Counted from the stretch's first letter, positions 1-7,892 are shown. The stretch is 64,000 nt of DNA from an uncultured Bacteroidales bacterium (GCA_902790595.1 CADASL010000003.1:248001-312000); one strand, 5' to 3'. Numbers and translations are program-made. Notes: generated by a model from the sequence alone, not told the origin.

Positions 1-193
1 ACGATTGCAGAGTCTCGATGTTTTCGCTGACCGATAGTGTGTGCATTATGCCGTAGTGCTTATCGCACAAAGCAAGTGCTCCATACTGATTCAGATAACG
101 GTAGGCTTGCGATTCCGACACTTTGTTGCGAGCGGCAAATTCCGCCACAAGCAGAACGATATACTCTATTTTGTCAATTACGGCTGTTGACAT
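1..193 (-). CDS. DUF3791 family protein, truncated by the window edge
   Basis: Reading the minus strand from an ATG at 193, an open frame runs off the left edge (64 codons visible). It begins MSTAVIDKIEYIVLLVAEFA and continues with a helical stretch (SQAYRYLNQYGALALCDKHY) and a late HTLSVSENIE segment. This layout matches the short DUF3791 family common in gut Firmicutes and Bacteroidota. Family knowledge: DUF3791 genes often sit beside a DUF3990 gene, a pairing suspected to be a toxin-antitoxin or effector pair. The partner would lie outside the window to the left, so this is untested. The overlapping plus-strand frame at 37-258 has no family signature and is a shadow. Confidence 0.7.
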   Translation of the reverse strand, partial: MSTAVIDKIEYIVLLVAEFAARNKVSESQAYRYLNQYGALALCDKHYGIMHTLSVSENIETLQS

Positions 194-320
194 ATCTCGT
201 TGTGTTTCTTGTATTTTGCACAATGCTCTATCGCAAAGACCGACAATTTGTCGGCTAAAAAACAACTGCAAGATTGTAATTTTTTTTCAATTATAACGCT
301 TTAAGCGAAACATCATCAGA

Positions 321-1517
321 TTACTTCGCCACCTTCTTCCTTCTGAACACCGTCAGCAGTGCCAGCGCCACCGCGCCCACAACCACACTACACAGGGCCG
401 CAAACACAATGCTTCCGACAATGTACGGCAGCAGCGAGTGCTTGACGCTTTCGAGCGTGATGTTGCTCAAAGTCAACTCTATAGGCACTTGCAGAACCTT
501 GCACCCCGTGATGTAACTGCCGTAAATCAGGAACGGCAGCATTGGCGGAATACTGATATTTGACGCCACAAGTGTTAGTATCTTATTGAGTTTCAGTAGG
601 TGGGCAATGGCAAATGCAACAATCATCTGATAGCCCCAAATTGGGATGATGCCCATAAAAATGCCCAGCATTATGGCTGCCGTCAGCCGTGCGTTCGAGT
701 CAGGCGAGTGGGTTATGTTGTTGTCGATGAAGCGTTTGATGTTCTCGCGCGTGAATTTGCGGCAGAAGTTGCGCGGATAAATCCACAGCAAGGCAATCAG
801 CACCAGAATGGTGTTCAAGATGCTGATGCGTGTGAAGTCGCGGCCAGGGCGGAAGTGCGAAACGCGCTCACCTTCAGGCGGATAATAGACGTGCACGGGA
901 ATGTTTCTGACCGCAACACCGCCCCACGATGCAAACACCAGCGCTTCCAACTCAAACTCGTATTTGGCTGTGTAGTACCATTTTTGCACATTCATTTGCG
1001 TCAGCGGGTAGAGCCTGTAGCCCGATTGCGTGTCGGGCAAGTTGACGCCCGTCTCCAAACGGAACCAGAAATTCGAGAATTTGTTGGCGAAGGTGTTCTT
1101 GCCAGGCATATTGTCGGCCTGAATATTGCGCGAGCCAACCAAAAGATTGTCAGGTGTTTGCTCAATCTCGCCGACAAACGTCGGGATGTCCGATGCAAAG
1201 TGCTGCTCGTCGCTGTCGATGGTGATGGCGTAGCGGAAACCGTCGGCTTTGGCCTTGCACAAGCCGTTTTTCAGGGCCGTTCCCTTACCGCAGTTGCGCT
1301 CGTGAGTCAGAATCTCAATGCCGTCTATTTGGTTCAGAATCTGCGCTGTATCATCGGTCGAGCCGTCGTTGACAACAATAACGTGGTTGGCATAACGTTT
1401 CACATCGGCCACCACTTGCGCAATGGTCTTGCAGTTGTTGTACGTCGGTATCACAACCACAATATTGAGTCTGTCGAGCGCCGCGCGCCAATCGGTATCG
1501 GTTCCGTTCTGATTCAT
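321..1517 (-). CDS. Family 2 glycosyltransferase fused to a DUF2062 membrane domain
   Basis: A 398-residue two-domain protein. Residues 18-240 are a GT-A (GT2) fold with VVVIPTYNN near 20-28, VNDGSTDDT at 49-57 and a DSD metal/nucleotide motif at 101-103. It resembles dolichol-phosphate-mannose synthase-like enzymes that move a sugar from a nucleotide or to a lipid carrier. Hydrophobic helices follow (about 235-250), then a DUF2062 domain (about 270-390, GIFMGIIPIWGYQ) with further membrane segments, placing it in the inner membrane. The start is set at the ATG at 1517. An upstream in-frame TTG at 1526 lies inside the -7 promoter box and is unlikely to be used. Substrate unknown. GT2-DUF2062 proteins occur in aryl-polyene/flexirubin-type clusters together with LolA-like proteins such as the neighbour at 2100-2729. 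Confidence 0.85.
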   Translation of the reverse strand: MNQNGTDTDWRAALDRLNIVVVIPTYNNCKTIAQVVADVKRYANHVIVVNDGSTDDTAQILNQIDGIEILTHERNCGKGTALKNGLCKAKADGFRYAITIDSDEQHFASDIPTFVGEIEQTPDNLLVGSRNIQADNMPGKNTFANKFSNFWFRLETGVNLPDTQSGYRLYPLTQMNVQKWYYTAKYEFELEALVFASWGGVAVRNIPVHVYYPPEGERVSHFRPGRDFTRISILNTILVLIALLWIYPRNFCRKFTRENIKRFIDNNITHSPDSNARLTAAIMLGIFMGIIPIWGYQMIVAFAIAHLLKLNKILTLVASNISIPPMLPFLIYGSYITGCKVLQVPIELTLSNITLESVKHSLLPYIVGSIVFAALCSVVVGAVALALLTVFRRKKVAK

Positions 1518-1523
1518 AGCGGG

Positions 1524-1531
1524 CAAATATA
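1524..1531 (-). promoter_or_regulatory. -7 promoter element for the GT2-DUF2062 gene
   Basis: The minus strand reads TATATTTG, a full match to the Bacteroidota TAnnTTTG -7 box, 7 nt upstream of the ATG at 1517. Its TTG is in frame with the gene and could be miscalled as the start. No clear TTG/TTTG -33 element is seen 19-20 nt upstream, where short CTAA-rich degenerate repeats occupy the sequence. Confidence 0.6.
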
Positions 1532-1584
1532 TTCAGGATTTAGGAATTAGAAGTTAGGATTTTTGCCAAGTTGGATTTGCTCGC

Positions 1585-2100
1585 TCAATCCTTCGAGTCA
1601 TTTTTCAACTCTTCGAGCGTCATCCGCAGCCTTATCCACGGGTGTTTAATCAGCACCTGCTCAACGTTTCCTTCGGCGTTGTAAATTATTGTGAATACTG
1701 ATTTGCCGAATCCGTGCCCGCATTTGCGCAGCTCGCTTTCGGGTGTTTGTTTTTTGAGTTTTGCCATATTGCGGTCGGTGAGCACCACACGAAGGTCGCG
1801 CTCGAGCAATTGCAGCACTTTCGGGCGGCGCATCGGCTCAACGCAACTGTTCACTTTCAGCGAGTCGGGCGCAAGGGTGAAGTCGAAGATTGTTGGGCCG
1901 AAGTACGATGTGGCCAACACGCGCGGACCGGCGGCTGTGGGGCGGGCAATCATCATTCCGCTCAGATGGTTGCCGCGGGTGTCGATTTGCAGATTGTGCC
2001 GCGCCGTTTTTCCGGGCACGATTATCGGCTGCGAAAAAACCGCATTCGCCGCAAGGCAGAAAATGCTGACCATCAATATTTTCGGCAATCGGCGAGCCAT
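1585..2100 (-). CDS. Exported protein of unknown function, paired with LolA-like gene
   Basis: A 171-residue protein with an N-terminal signal sequence (MARRLPKILMVSIFCLAANAVFSQ, cleavage expected near residue 24) and no further membrane segment, so periplasmic or outer-membrane associated. I do not recognise a domain. The mature part has two cysteines (C81 and C107 regions) that could form a disulfide. Its start codon overlaps the stop of the LolA-like gene in a TGATG arrangement (shared base 2100), so the two are translationally coupled and probably act together in envelope lipid or lipoprotein handling. That role is inferred from context only. Confidence 0.65.
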   Translation of the reverse strand: MARRLPKILMVSIFCLAANAVFSQPIIVPGKTARHNLQIDTRGNHLSGMMIARPTAAGPRVLATSYFGPTIFDFTLAPDSLKVNSCVEPMRRPKVLQLLERDLRVVLTDRNMAKLKKQTPESELRKCGHGFGKSVFTIIYNAEGNVEQVLIKHPWIRLRMTLEELKNDSKD

Positions 2101-2729
2101 CAGTCGATTTTGAACCGGCTCTCGTCGGTAATTTGGTTGAAGCGCTTGTTGGTGAAGCGGTAGTCGGTGTAGTCGGTTTCGTTTTCGTACATCCGCAGTT
2201 GGTCAACCGACATATCGGCCTTGCTCAGCCTGATTTCGATGGCTGAAACATACTCTTTCACCGTCTTGCTTCGCGGTGTGATGCTGACAATATATTGGCG
2301 GTCATCTTCCTGATACGTAAGTTCGTAATTGTTGTTCATACGGCTCAGGTCGCCAACCATACAGGCGGTTATCATATCCTGCATCTCGTTCATCATCTTG
2401 TTGGTATTGAGCTGCATAACGCTCTTTTTGCCGTCGGCCACAATCTTCAGCCGGCCACCGTTAATCACAATCAGGTAGCTCAACGGCTTCGAGTAATCCA
2501 GGCTTATCTTGTTGTCTTTCAGATAGTAGAATCGGCCTTTCGATGTTACATCTTCGTCGAACATATCAAGGTGCTTCACCTGCGTGAAGTCGCTCTCGAT
2601 TGATTTCAGTTTCTCGGCGGTGGTTTTCAGTTGGTTCTCAAATTTTGCCATATCGGCCACGGGGCGTGTCTGCGTCAGCGCCGTGTGGGCCGCGGCAACC
2701 AATGTCAGAATTGCAAGCAGATGTTTCAT
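2100..2729 (-). CDS. LolA-like outer-membrane lipoprotein carrier protein
   Basis: A 209-residue protein with a signal peptide (about residues 1-19, ending TALTQ) and the LolA/LppX-like pattern: an early helix (LKTTAEKLKSIESDFTQVKH), then GRFYYLKDNKISLDYSKPLSYLIVINGGRLKI and later beta strands. Family role: a periplasmic carrier holding an acyl chain in a half-barrel during transport to the outer membrane. It is the first gene of a two-gene unit with the exported protein at 1585-2100. It may be a paralogue dedicated to a special lipid, as in aryl-polyene clusters, rather than the housekeeping LolA, because no LolB/LolCDE genes are near and a GT2-DUF2062 gene follows. Confidence 0.75.
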   Translation of the reverse strand: MKHLLAILTLVAAAHTALTQTRPVADMAKFENQLKTTAEKLKSIESDFTQVKHLDMFDEDVTSKGRFYYLKDNKISLDYSKPLSYLIVINGGRLKIVADGKKSVMQLNTNKMMNEMQDMITACMVGDLSRMNNNYELTYQEDDRQYIVSITPRSKTVKEYVSAIEIRLSKADMSVDQLRMYENETDYTDYRFTNKRFNQITDESRFKID

Positions 2730-2819
2730 TTTCTGATTTTTTAGGGCCGCAAGTTACGTAATTTTTTGCCGTCGGCGTCCACCGGTGTCAAAACCATCCG
2801 CCAATCAAAAGAATATCCC

Positions 2820-2827
2820 TATTTTTG
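2820..2827 (+). promoter_or_regulatory. -7 promoter element for the HAD phosphatase gene
   Basis: TATTTTTG, a full TAnnTTTG match, ends 18 nt before the ATG at 2846 and would start transcription near 2834. The TTG of this box (2825-2827) is in frame with the gene, but it lies upstream of the predicted transcript start and should not be taken as its start codon. No convincing -33 box. Confidence 0.6.
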
Positions 2828-2845
2828 CCCGCAAAACCGACAGCA

Positions 2846-3499
2846 ATGATAAAATCAGTCATTTTCGATATGGACGGCCTGATTGTTGATTCAGAACCGT
2901 TTTGGCGGATGGCCGAGCGCACCGTTTTTGGCAACAGGGGCATCGAGCTCACCGAAGAGCAGTGCCGCTCAACAACGGGTATGCGGCTCGACAACGTTGT
3001 GGCCCATTGGGACACCATTTATCCCGGTCACATAACCGACAAGCGTCAGACAGCCAGCGAGATTCTTGCCGAAGTGACGCGCTTGGTCACCACCTACGCC
3101 GAGCCAATGCCGGGTGTCCACCGGGCCGCACAATTGTTTGCAAAGCGTGGCTGCACAATGGCTTTGGCTTCAGCTTCGGCAATGTCGCTCATCAATGCTG
3201 TGCTCGACAAGCTCTGTGTGCGCCAGTATTTCAATGTCATTCAGTCGGCCGAGAATGTAAAGTATGGAAAGCCGCACCCCGAGATTTTCCTGACCACGGC
3301 CGCCAGCCTTGGTGCTAAACCCGAAGAGTGCTTGGTGCTCGAAGACTCGATTTTTGGTGTGATTGCCGGTAAAGCCGCCAGTATGAAGGTGATTGCCGTG
3401 CCCGACAAGGAACTCGCCAGCCGCCGCGAGTACGGTGTCGCCGATGCCGTTCTTCATTCACTCACCGAGATTGACGAAGAACTGTTTAACCAGTTGTGA
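2846..3499 (+). CDS. HAD-superfamily phosphatase (beta-phosphoglucomutase / hexitol phosphatase-like)
   Basis: A 217-residue cytoplasmic haloacid-dehalogenase hydrolase. Motif I is IFDMDGLIVDSEP with nucleophile D8 and acid/base D10. Motif II lies near LASAS (107-111), the motif III lysine is in YGKPHPEIF (K142), and motif IV is LVLEDSIFGV (E166, D167). The helical cap between residues 15 and 85 is typical of the beta-phosphoglucomutase/YniC/HxpB subgroup, which dephosphorylates or isomerises sugar phosphates. The substrate cannot be read from the sequence. ATG 2846 is chosen because the only upstream in-frame codon is the TTG inside the -7 promoter box. It is monocistronic, convergent with the lipoprotein gene downstream. 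Confidence 0.85.
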   Translation: MIKSVIFDMDGLIVDSEPFWRMAERTVFGNRGIELTEEQCRSTTGMRLDNVVAHWDTIYPGHITDKRQTASEILAEVTRLVTTYAEPMPGVHRAAQLFAKRGCTMALASASAMSLINAVLDKLCVRQYFNVIQSAENVKYGKPHPEIFLTTAASLGAKPEECLVLEDSIFGVIAGKAASMKVIAVPDKELASRREYGVADAVLHSLTEIDEELFNQL

Positions 3500-3507
3500 T
3501 TACCACA

Positions 3508-3534
3508 AAAGCGCCCCAAGCTAAACAAGGGGCG
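3508..3534 (-). terminator. Hairpin terminator between convergent genes
   Basis: CGCCCC (3512-3517) pairs with GGGGCG (3529-3534). On the minus strand the stem is followed by CTTTTG, so it best serves the lipoprotein gene ending at 3559. It may also stop transcripts from the HAD gene ending at 3499, although the plus-strand U tract is weak. Confidence 0.55.
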
Positions 3535-3558
3535 GTGGTATAAATTTGCTTTTCAACA

Positions 3559-3978
3559 TCAAATAAAGGTGAGCACCACACCCAAAGCTATCAAAGGCAG
3601 AACCAAACCCGCTGTTTTTCCCGGACTATACGTCTTTTCCTTTTTAGTGTCGTCGGTTTTGACTTTATAACACGTTTTGTTCTCACCGATATATATACAA
3701 GTTTGCTTTATATGTTCACTGATATTCAGGGAGTTAGATGTTGTGTTTTTCTTTAATTCCGCTTCATAAATCAATATTTCGCCACCATTACCATCAGAAA
3801 CAGTTTTGTCAGGAGCACCCAACATTTCAATTATTTCTGTGTATGACTTTCCTTTAAGTTTTTTATTGTAATCGTCTTGTAACGAAACTTCTTTTGTGCT
3901 CTTGCACGATACTATAATGACAGAACAAATAAGCATCAATCCGATGCTTTTGAACAATTTGGTATTGATGGATAACAT
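3559..3978 (-). CDS. Small lipoprotein with SmpA/BamE-like core, function unknown
   Basis: The protein starts MLSINTKLFKSIGL and has a lipobox IVSC followed by KSTKE, so lipid attachment at the cysteine near residue 25 is expected. The segment KGKSYTEIIEMLGAPDKT resembles the SmpA/BamE 'x-G-x-s-xx-ev-xx-xl-G-x-P' motif, which is common in small envelope lipoproteins. A hydrophobic helix (TAGLVLPLIALGVVLTFI) closes the chain. A second ATG lies three codons upstream at 3987, but the -7 box at 3998-4005 predicts a transcript start near 3991. The start at 3978 leaves a more workable leader. It is clearly more AT-rich than its neighbours, as seen for other lineage-specific lipoproteins here. Confidence 0.65.
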   Translation of the reverse strand: MLSINTKLFKSIGLMLICSVIIVSCKSTKEVSLQDDYNKKLKGKSYTEIIEMLGAPDKTVSDGNGGEILIYEAELKKNTTSNSLNISEHIKQTCIYIGENKTCYKVKTDDTKKEKTYSPGKTAGLVLPLIALGVVLTFI

Positions 3979-3997
3979 AGTTAGCATTTATGTGCTA

Positions 3998-4005
3998 CAA
4001 AAATA
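3998..4005 (-). promoter_or_regulatory. -7 promoter element for the small lipoprotein gene
   Basis: The minus strand reads TATTTTTG (TAnnTTTG). Expected transcription start is near 3991, only a few bases before the first ATG, which favours the second ATG at 3978. Confidence 0.55.
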
Positions 4006-4029
4006 GACATAATCGCCACATTCGCAAAC

Positions 4030-4063
4030 AAAAAACGCCCCAAGCCCGAAGGCAAGGAGCGTT
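4030..4063 (-). terminator. Intrinsic terminator of ilvE
   Basis: On the minus strand AACGCTCCTTGCC, a TTCG tetraloop and GGCTTGGGGCGTT form a 13-bp stem with two internal mismatches, followed by TTTTTT. It lies 27 nt past the ilvE stop codon. Confidence 0.85.
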
Positions 4064-4090
4064 TCCATTTATAATCATTTAAAATCTAAT

Positions 4091-5113
4091 TTATCCTATA
4101 ACCACTCTCGTCCAGTTGTGTTTGTCGGGCTCGGTGCCGTACTGGATGCCGCGCAGCAGGTTGTAGAGCTTCGTCGAAACCGGACCGGGCTTGCCGTCCT
4201 TCGAGAAGACGAAGGTCTTTTTCTGCTCAAGGTCGTCAATCTTCGAGATTGGCGAGATGACGGCAGCTGTTCCGCAAGCGCCGGCTTCTTCGAATGTCGC
4301 CAACTCTTCTTCCGGAATCTGGCGGCGCTCAACCGTCATTCCAAGGTCTTCGGCAAGCTGCATCAGACTCTTGTTGGTGATTGACGGCAGAATCGATGTC
4401 GATTTCGGTGTCACGTAAGTGTTGTTCTTGATACCGAAGAAGTTAGCCGCACCGCACTCATCCATATATTTCTTCTCTTTGGCGTCGAGATAGAACTCGC
4501 AGGCATAGCCAAGGTCGTGAGCCATTTTGTTGGCGCGCAGGCTGGCGGCGTAGTTTCCGCCCACCTTGTAGATGCCCGTGCCAAGCGGAGCCGAGCGGTC
4601 GAACTCGCGGATGATGACGTATGGGTTGCAGGCAAATCCGCCCTTGAAGTACGGACCCACCGGTGTTGCAAAAATCAGGAACAGATATTCCGATGCCGGA
4701 TGAACACCCACTTGTGCGCTTGTGCCGATGAGCAGCGGACGCAGATAAAGCGTTGCGCCGGTCTCGTAGGGCGGAATATATTTTTCGTTCAGGCGCACCA
4801 CCATATCAATCATCTTATTGAAAGTTTCGGTCGGCAGCTCGGGCATCAGAATGCCGCGGCAGGTCGATTGCAGGCGGGCTGCGTTCTCGTCAGAGCGGAA
4901 CACTCGCACCTTGCCGTCGGGGCAGCGGTATGCCTTCAAGCCTTCAAAGGCTTCCTGTCCGTAGTGTAGGCAGGTGGCAGCCATATGCATCGGGATTGTC
5001 TCTTCGGAGCAAGTCTCAATCTCGCCCCATTTGCCGTCGCGATAGTAGCAGCGGACATTGTAGTCGGTCTTTCTGTAGCCAAATCCTATGTTGGCCCAAT
5101 CAATGTTTTCCAT
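4091..5113 (-). CDS. ilvE: Branched-chain amino acid aminotransferase
   Basis: A 340-residue PLP enzyme of fold type IV (BCAT group II length). It catalyses the reversible transamination of leucine, isoleucine and valine with 2-oxoglutarate in the cytoplasm. Visible landmarks are HYGQEAFEGLKAYR near 50-63, the RPLLIGTSAQVGV segment near 126-138, GTGIYKVGGNYAASL with the Schiff-base lysine in YKVGGNY (near 184), the DECGAANFFGI segment near 216-226 and the late EAGACGTAAVISPI motif (near 277-290). The start codon lies 26 nt downstream of a good -33/-7 promoter. The gene stands alone with its own terminator and is divergent from thrH, another amino-acid gene. I see no leader peptide. Confidence 0.95.
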   Translation of the reverse strand: MENIDWANIGFGYRKTDYNVRCYYRDGKWGEIETCSEETIPMHMAATCLHYGQEAFEGLKAYRCPDGKVRVFRSDENAARLQSTCRGILMPELPTETFNKMIDMVVRLNEKYIPPYETGATLYLRPLLIGTSAQVGVHPASEYLFLIFATPVGPYFKGGFACNPYVIIREFDRSAPLGTGIYKVGGNYAASLRANKMAHDLGYACEFYLDAKEKKYMDECGAANFFGIKNNTYVTPKSTSILPSITNKSLMQLAEDLGMTVERRQIPEEELATFEEAGACGTAAVISPISKIDDLEQKKTFVFSKDGKPGPVSTKLYNLLRGIQYGTEPDKHNWTRVVIG

Positions 5114-5138
5114 AACTCTATTTTTTCAAAAAAACAAC

Positions 5139-5168
5139 CAAAGGTAATTATAGAATTGTGATGAGCAA
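5139..5168 (-). promoter_or_regulatory. Promoter of ilvE (TTG-N19-TACCTTTG)
   Basis: Minus strand: TTG at 5168-5166, a 19-nt spacer, then TACCTTTG at 5146-5139. Both elements and the spacing fit the Bacteroidota primary-sigma consensus. Transcription should start near 5132. Confidence 0.7.
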
Positions 5169-5198
5169 TTGATTTTTTAAAGAAAACTATCACATATC

Positions 5199-5230
5199 TT
5201 TGCCAATACAATTTTGACACAATAAATTTG
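5199..5230 (+). promoter_or_regulatory. Promoter of thrH (TTTG-N20-TAAATTTG)
   Basis: TTTG at 5199-5202, a 20-nt spacer and TAAATTTG at 5223-5230 give a complete -33/-7 pair. The transcription start would be near 5237, leaving a leader of about 37 nt before the ATG at 5274. The TTTG is itself part of another TAnnTTTG match (TATCTTTG, 5195-5202). Confidence 0.65.
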
Positions 5231-5273
5231 CGTTCGGGCAATATATTGCAAATATAACTATAAATTATTGATT

Positions 5274-5879
5274 ATGTGGATTGTATGTGCTGATTTGGAA
5301 GGCGTTTTCGTGCCCGAGGTTTGGATAAATTTCGCAAAAAAGACCGGCATCGACGCGCTGAAACTCACAACCCGCGACATTAAGGACTACGACGAGCTGA
5401 TGCGTTACCGCCTGAAGATTCTCGACGAGCATAACCTTAAAATACAAGATATTCAGGAAGTTATCGCCACAATGAAGCCGCTTGAGGGTGCGCTTGAGTT
5501 CACCCGCTGGCTGCGCAAGGTGACACGGTTCGCCATTGTGTCCGACACTTTTGTGGAGTTTGCCAAGCCGCTGATGGAGCAGCTTGAGAATCCGTTCCTG
5601 CTCTGCCACTCGCTCGAGATTGACGAGACCGGCCGCGTAGTGGATTACAAACTCCGCCAGCCCGACCCCAAGCGCCGCACTGTGGAGGCGTTTCAGAGCC
5701 TTAAATATAAGGTTCTGGCCTTTGGCGACTCGTACAACGACATTCCAATGGTTGAATCAGCCGATGTGGGCATCCTCTACTGCCCGCCCGACAACGTGGT
5801 GCGCGACTATCCGCAATTTCCCGTTGCCCGCAACCTTGCCGAGCTCAAGGCGCTCATTGAGAAGTACGTCTGCGAATAA
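5274..5879 (+). CDS. thrH: Bifunctional phosphoserine phosphatase / homoserine phosphotransferase
   Basis: A 201-residue HAD protein closely matching ThrH: DLEGVFVPEVW at 7-17 (nucleophile D7, with E9 in place of the second Asp, the ThrH signature), KTGIDALKLTTRDIKDYDEL, the motif II serine in IVSDTF, the LRQPDPKRRTVEAF stretch and GDSYNDIPM (motif IV). The family removes phosphate from phosphoserine, the last step of serine synthesis, and can transfer it to homoserine. It is the usual serine phosphatase where SerB is absent. ATG 5274 is preferred over the TTG two codons upstream. Monocistronic, with a strong terminator downstream. Confidence 0.92.
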   Translation: MWIVCADLEGVFVPEVWINFAKKTGIDALKLTTRDIKDYDELMRYRLKILDEHNLKIQDIQEVIATMKPLEGALEFTRWLRKVTRFAIVSDTFVEFAKPLMEQLENPFLLCHSLEIDETGRVVDYKLRQPDPKRRTVEAFQSLKYKVLAFGDSYNDIPMVESADVGILYCPPDNVVRDYPQFPVARNLAELKALIEKYVCE

Positions 5880-5899
5880 GTTTCTATTCAAATAATGTT

Positions 5900-5928
5900 A
5901 GAGGCGATGATGTCGCCTCTTTTTTTTT
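5900..5928 (+). terminator. Intrinsic terminator of thrH
   Basis: AGAGGCGA (5900-5907), loop TGATG, TCGCCTCT (5913-5920), then an uninterrupted T tract to 5928: a perfect 8-bp stem. The rest of the roughly 300-nt gap to the next gene (5929-6183) holds only the promoter described next; no other gene is seen. Confidence 0.9.
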
Positions 5929-6154
5929 CGGCAAACCGCACCAAATAAATATGACCGTCGGACACCGGCAGTTTATTCACACATCCTGTTAATATCCGCC
6001 GATTTTTGGCATAAAATTTGCTCTCATTTTTGGCAAAATAATGCAAAATGGCGCGGGTGGGGTTTCATCGCTTTGCGCTAACTGATTGTCTGTTCGGAGA
6101 TTATGAGCCAAAACAATATTTTGCGCCCTTTTTTCCGAATTCGATATTTAGTTT

Positions 6155-6162
6155 TACTTTTG
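6155..6162 (+). promoter_or_regulatory. -7 promoter element of the DUF177-rpmF-plsX-fabH operon
   Basis: TACTTTTG matches TAnnTTTG and predicts transcription from about 6169, 15 nt before the ATG at 6184. This excludes the farther in-frame ATG at 6103, which would lie upstream of the transcript. Confidence 0.6.
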
Positions 6163-6183
6163 CACGAATTTTTTAGGCTTGAT

Positions 6184-6699
6184 ATGGACTATATAATTCC
6201 AATCAACGATTTGAAAGAAGGCAAGCACCGATATGAGTTCGATGTTGCCGACAAGTTCTTTGAACCGTATCCGGAATCGGAGGTGAAAAAGTGCTCGATA
6301 CACGTTGTTGTCGATTTGACAAAGCGCAGCACAGGCGTTGACGCCGACTTCAGTCTGGCGGGCAAGGCCACCGTAACGTGCGACCGCTGTCTCGACGAGT
6401 TCAAGATGCCGCTTGAGTACAACTCGCACATCAGCTTCCAGCTTGGCGACGAGCCGGAGGAAGTGTCGGACGAGCTGGTCATCATTTCGCGCAACAACAC
6501 ACACCTCGATTTGCGGCAATACATCTACGAGTTCATCAACCTTGCCGTCCCCTGCCAAAAGTACCATCCGGAGGACGAGAACGGCAACTCGGCGTGTGAC
6601 CCGGAGATGATTAAACGGCTGAACGAAATCAGAGCGACAAAAACCGATGACCAGGAGACTGACCCTCGGTGGAATAAATTGAAGGATTTGATTAACTAA
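6184..6699 (+). CDS. YceD-like DUF177 protein (23S rRNA accumulation protein family)
   Basis: A 171-residue protein beginning MDYIIPINDLKEGKH. It carries the DUF177 signature VTCDRCLDEF near residues 69-78 and a second cysteine pair (AVPCQK and SACD) that could complete a metal site. YceD/DUF177 proteins are encoded next to rpmF across bacteria and affect 23S rRNA accumulation (plant and E. coli studies). The molecular role is unresolved. It is the first gene of a four-gene operon. The start is set at 6184 because the promoter box at 6155-6162 lies downstream of the alternative ATG at 6103, whose extra N-terminal residues look non-conserved. Confidence 0.85.
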   Translation: MDYIIPINDLKEGKHRYEFDVADKFFEPYPESEVKKCSIHVVVDLTKRSTGVDADFSLAGKATVTCDRCLDEFKMPLEYNSHISFQLGDEPEEVSDELVIISRNNTHLDLRQYIYEFINLAVPCQKYHPEDENGNSACDPEMIKRLNEIRATKTDDQETDPRWNKLKDLIN

Positions 6700-6714
6700 T
6701 TAATATTTCTAAAA

Positions 6715-6897
6715 ATGGCACATCCAAAACACAGACACTCTAAAGAGAGAGGTCGCAAGAGAAGAACTCACTACAAAGCAGTTGCACCAACCGTAGCTGT
6801 ATGCTCAAACTGCGGCGCACCTGTTGAGTACCACCACGTATGCCCAGAGTGCGGCTACTACCGTGGCAAACTGGCAATCGAGAAAACCGTTGCCTAA
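6715..6897 (+). CDS. rpmF: Large ribosomal subunit protein bL32
   Basis: A 60-residue protein of standard bL32 length. It begins AHPKHRHSKERGRKRRTHY, the conserved basic N terminus, and carries a C4 zinc ribbon, CSNCG near 31-35 and CPECGYY near 48-54. With all four cysteines present it is the zinc-bound form, not the zinc-independent paralogue made under zinc limitation. It sits 15 nt after DUF177 and 53 nt before plsX, the classic ribosome-to-phospholipid gene order. Confidence 0.97.
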   Translation: MAHPKHRHSKERGRKRRTHYKAVAPTVAVCSNCGAPVEYHHVCPECGYYRGKLAIEKTVA

Positions 6898-6950
6898 CAA
6901 GCTGCCTTGACAGCGAGAATGAACCTTGATTAACAAAAATTGCTCAAAAA

Positions 6951-7892
6951 ATGAGAATCGGAGTTGACATAATGGGAGGAGACTTTGCGCCCGAAGCAAC
7001 CGTTTTAGGTTCGATTTTGGCGCAAAAAGAGCTTCCCGCTGATGTTAAGTTGGTGCTGTTCGGTCCGAAAGACAAAATCGAGGCCATCTGCCAGCGCGAG
7101 AATTTCGACGCAAGTCAGTTTGAAATTGTTGACGCACAGGAGGTTATCGAGATGGGCGACCATCCGGCAAAGGCATTCACTGCCAAACCGAACTCAAGCA
7201 TCACCGTTGGTTTCGGCTATCTGCAGAAAAAGCTGATAGACGGATTCGCAAGCGCCGGAAGTACCGGAGCAATGCTTGTTGGTGCTATGTACACCATCAA
7301 GGCCATTCCGGGAGTCATCAGACCGTGCATCTCAAGCGAGATGCCGCAGTTTGAGGGCACACCGACACTGCTGCTCGATGTGGGCCTGAACGCCGACTGC
7401 CGTCCTGACGTGCTCTACCAGTACGCTCAAATCGGCTCTGTTTACGCAAAGCAGATGTACGGCATTGCCAACCCAAAGGTGGCTCTGCTCAACATCGGCG
7501 CCGAGCCAGCAAAGGGCAACCTTGTCACCAAGAGCACCTATGAGGCTATGGCCGACACCAAGGACTTCAACTTCATAGGCAACATCGAGGGCAACCAGCT
7601 GCTGGGCAACTGTCCGGCCAACGTGGTCGTAACCGACGGATTCACAGGCAATATTGTTCTGAAAGAGGCCGAAGGTCTTTACAAGATTATCCGCAAGAAA
7701 GGCCTTACCGACGACTTCTTCGAGAAGTTCAACTTTGAGAACACCGGCGCTGTTCCGGTGCTGGGAGTCAACGGCATTGTGCTCATCGGCCACGGCATCT
7801 CGAACGACAAGGCTATTAAGACAATGATTCTGCAAACCAAGAAAATGATTGAAGCCAAGGTTTCAGAAAAAATCTGCGAATTGTATAAGTAA
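6951..7892 (+). CDS. plsX: Phosphate acyltransferase PlsX
   Basis: A 313-residue enzyme that converts acyl-ACP and phosphate to acyl-phosphate, the donor for PlsY in phospholipid synthesis, at the cytoplasmic face of the membrane. The family landmarks are visible: [15 protein letters not shown] at the N terminus, [14 protein letters not shown] near 97-110, [26 protein letters not shown] and [17 protein letters not shown]. Its stop codon shares a base with the fabH start (TAATG at 7890-7894), so the two are translationally coupled. Confidence 0.96.
   Translation: MRIGVDIMGGDFAPEATVLGSILAQKELPADVKLVLFGPKDKIEAICQRENFDASQFEIVDAQEVIEMGDHPAKAFTAKPNSSITVGFGYLQKKLIDGFASAGSTGAMLVGAMYTIKAIPGVIRPCISSEMPQFEGTPTLLLDVGLNADCRPDVLYQYAQIGSVYAKQMYGIANPKVALLNIGAEPAKGNLVTKSTYEAMADTKDFNFIGNIEGNQLLGNCPANVVVTDGFTGNIVLKEAEGLYKIIRKKGLTDDFFEKFNFENTGAVPVLGVNGIVLIGHGISNDKAIKTMILQTKKMIEAKVSEKICELYK

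Noticed and set aside
37..258. 73-codon plus-strand frame at the left edge
   Set aside because: It is antisense to the DUF3791 frame, has no family signature, and runs into AT-rich non-coding DNA.
600..1550. 316-codon plus-strand open frame inside the GT2-DUF2062 gene
   Set aside because: Long antisense frames are common in GC-rich codon-biased genes; the minus-strand frame has clear domains and a promoter, this one has none.
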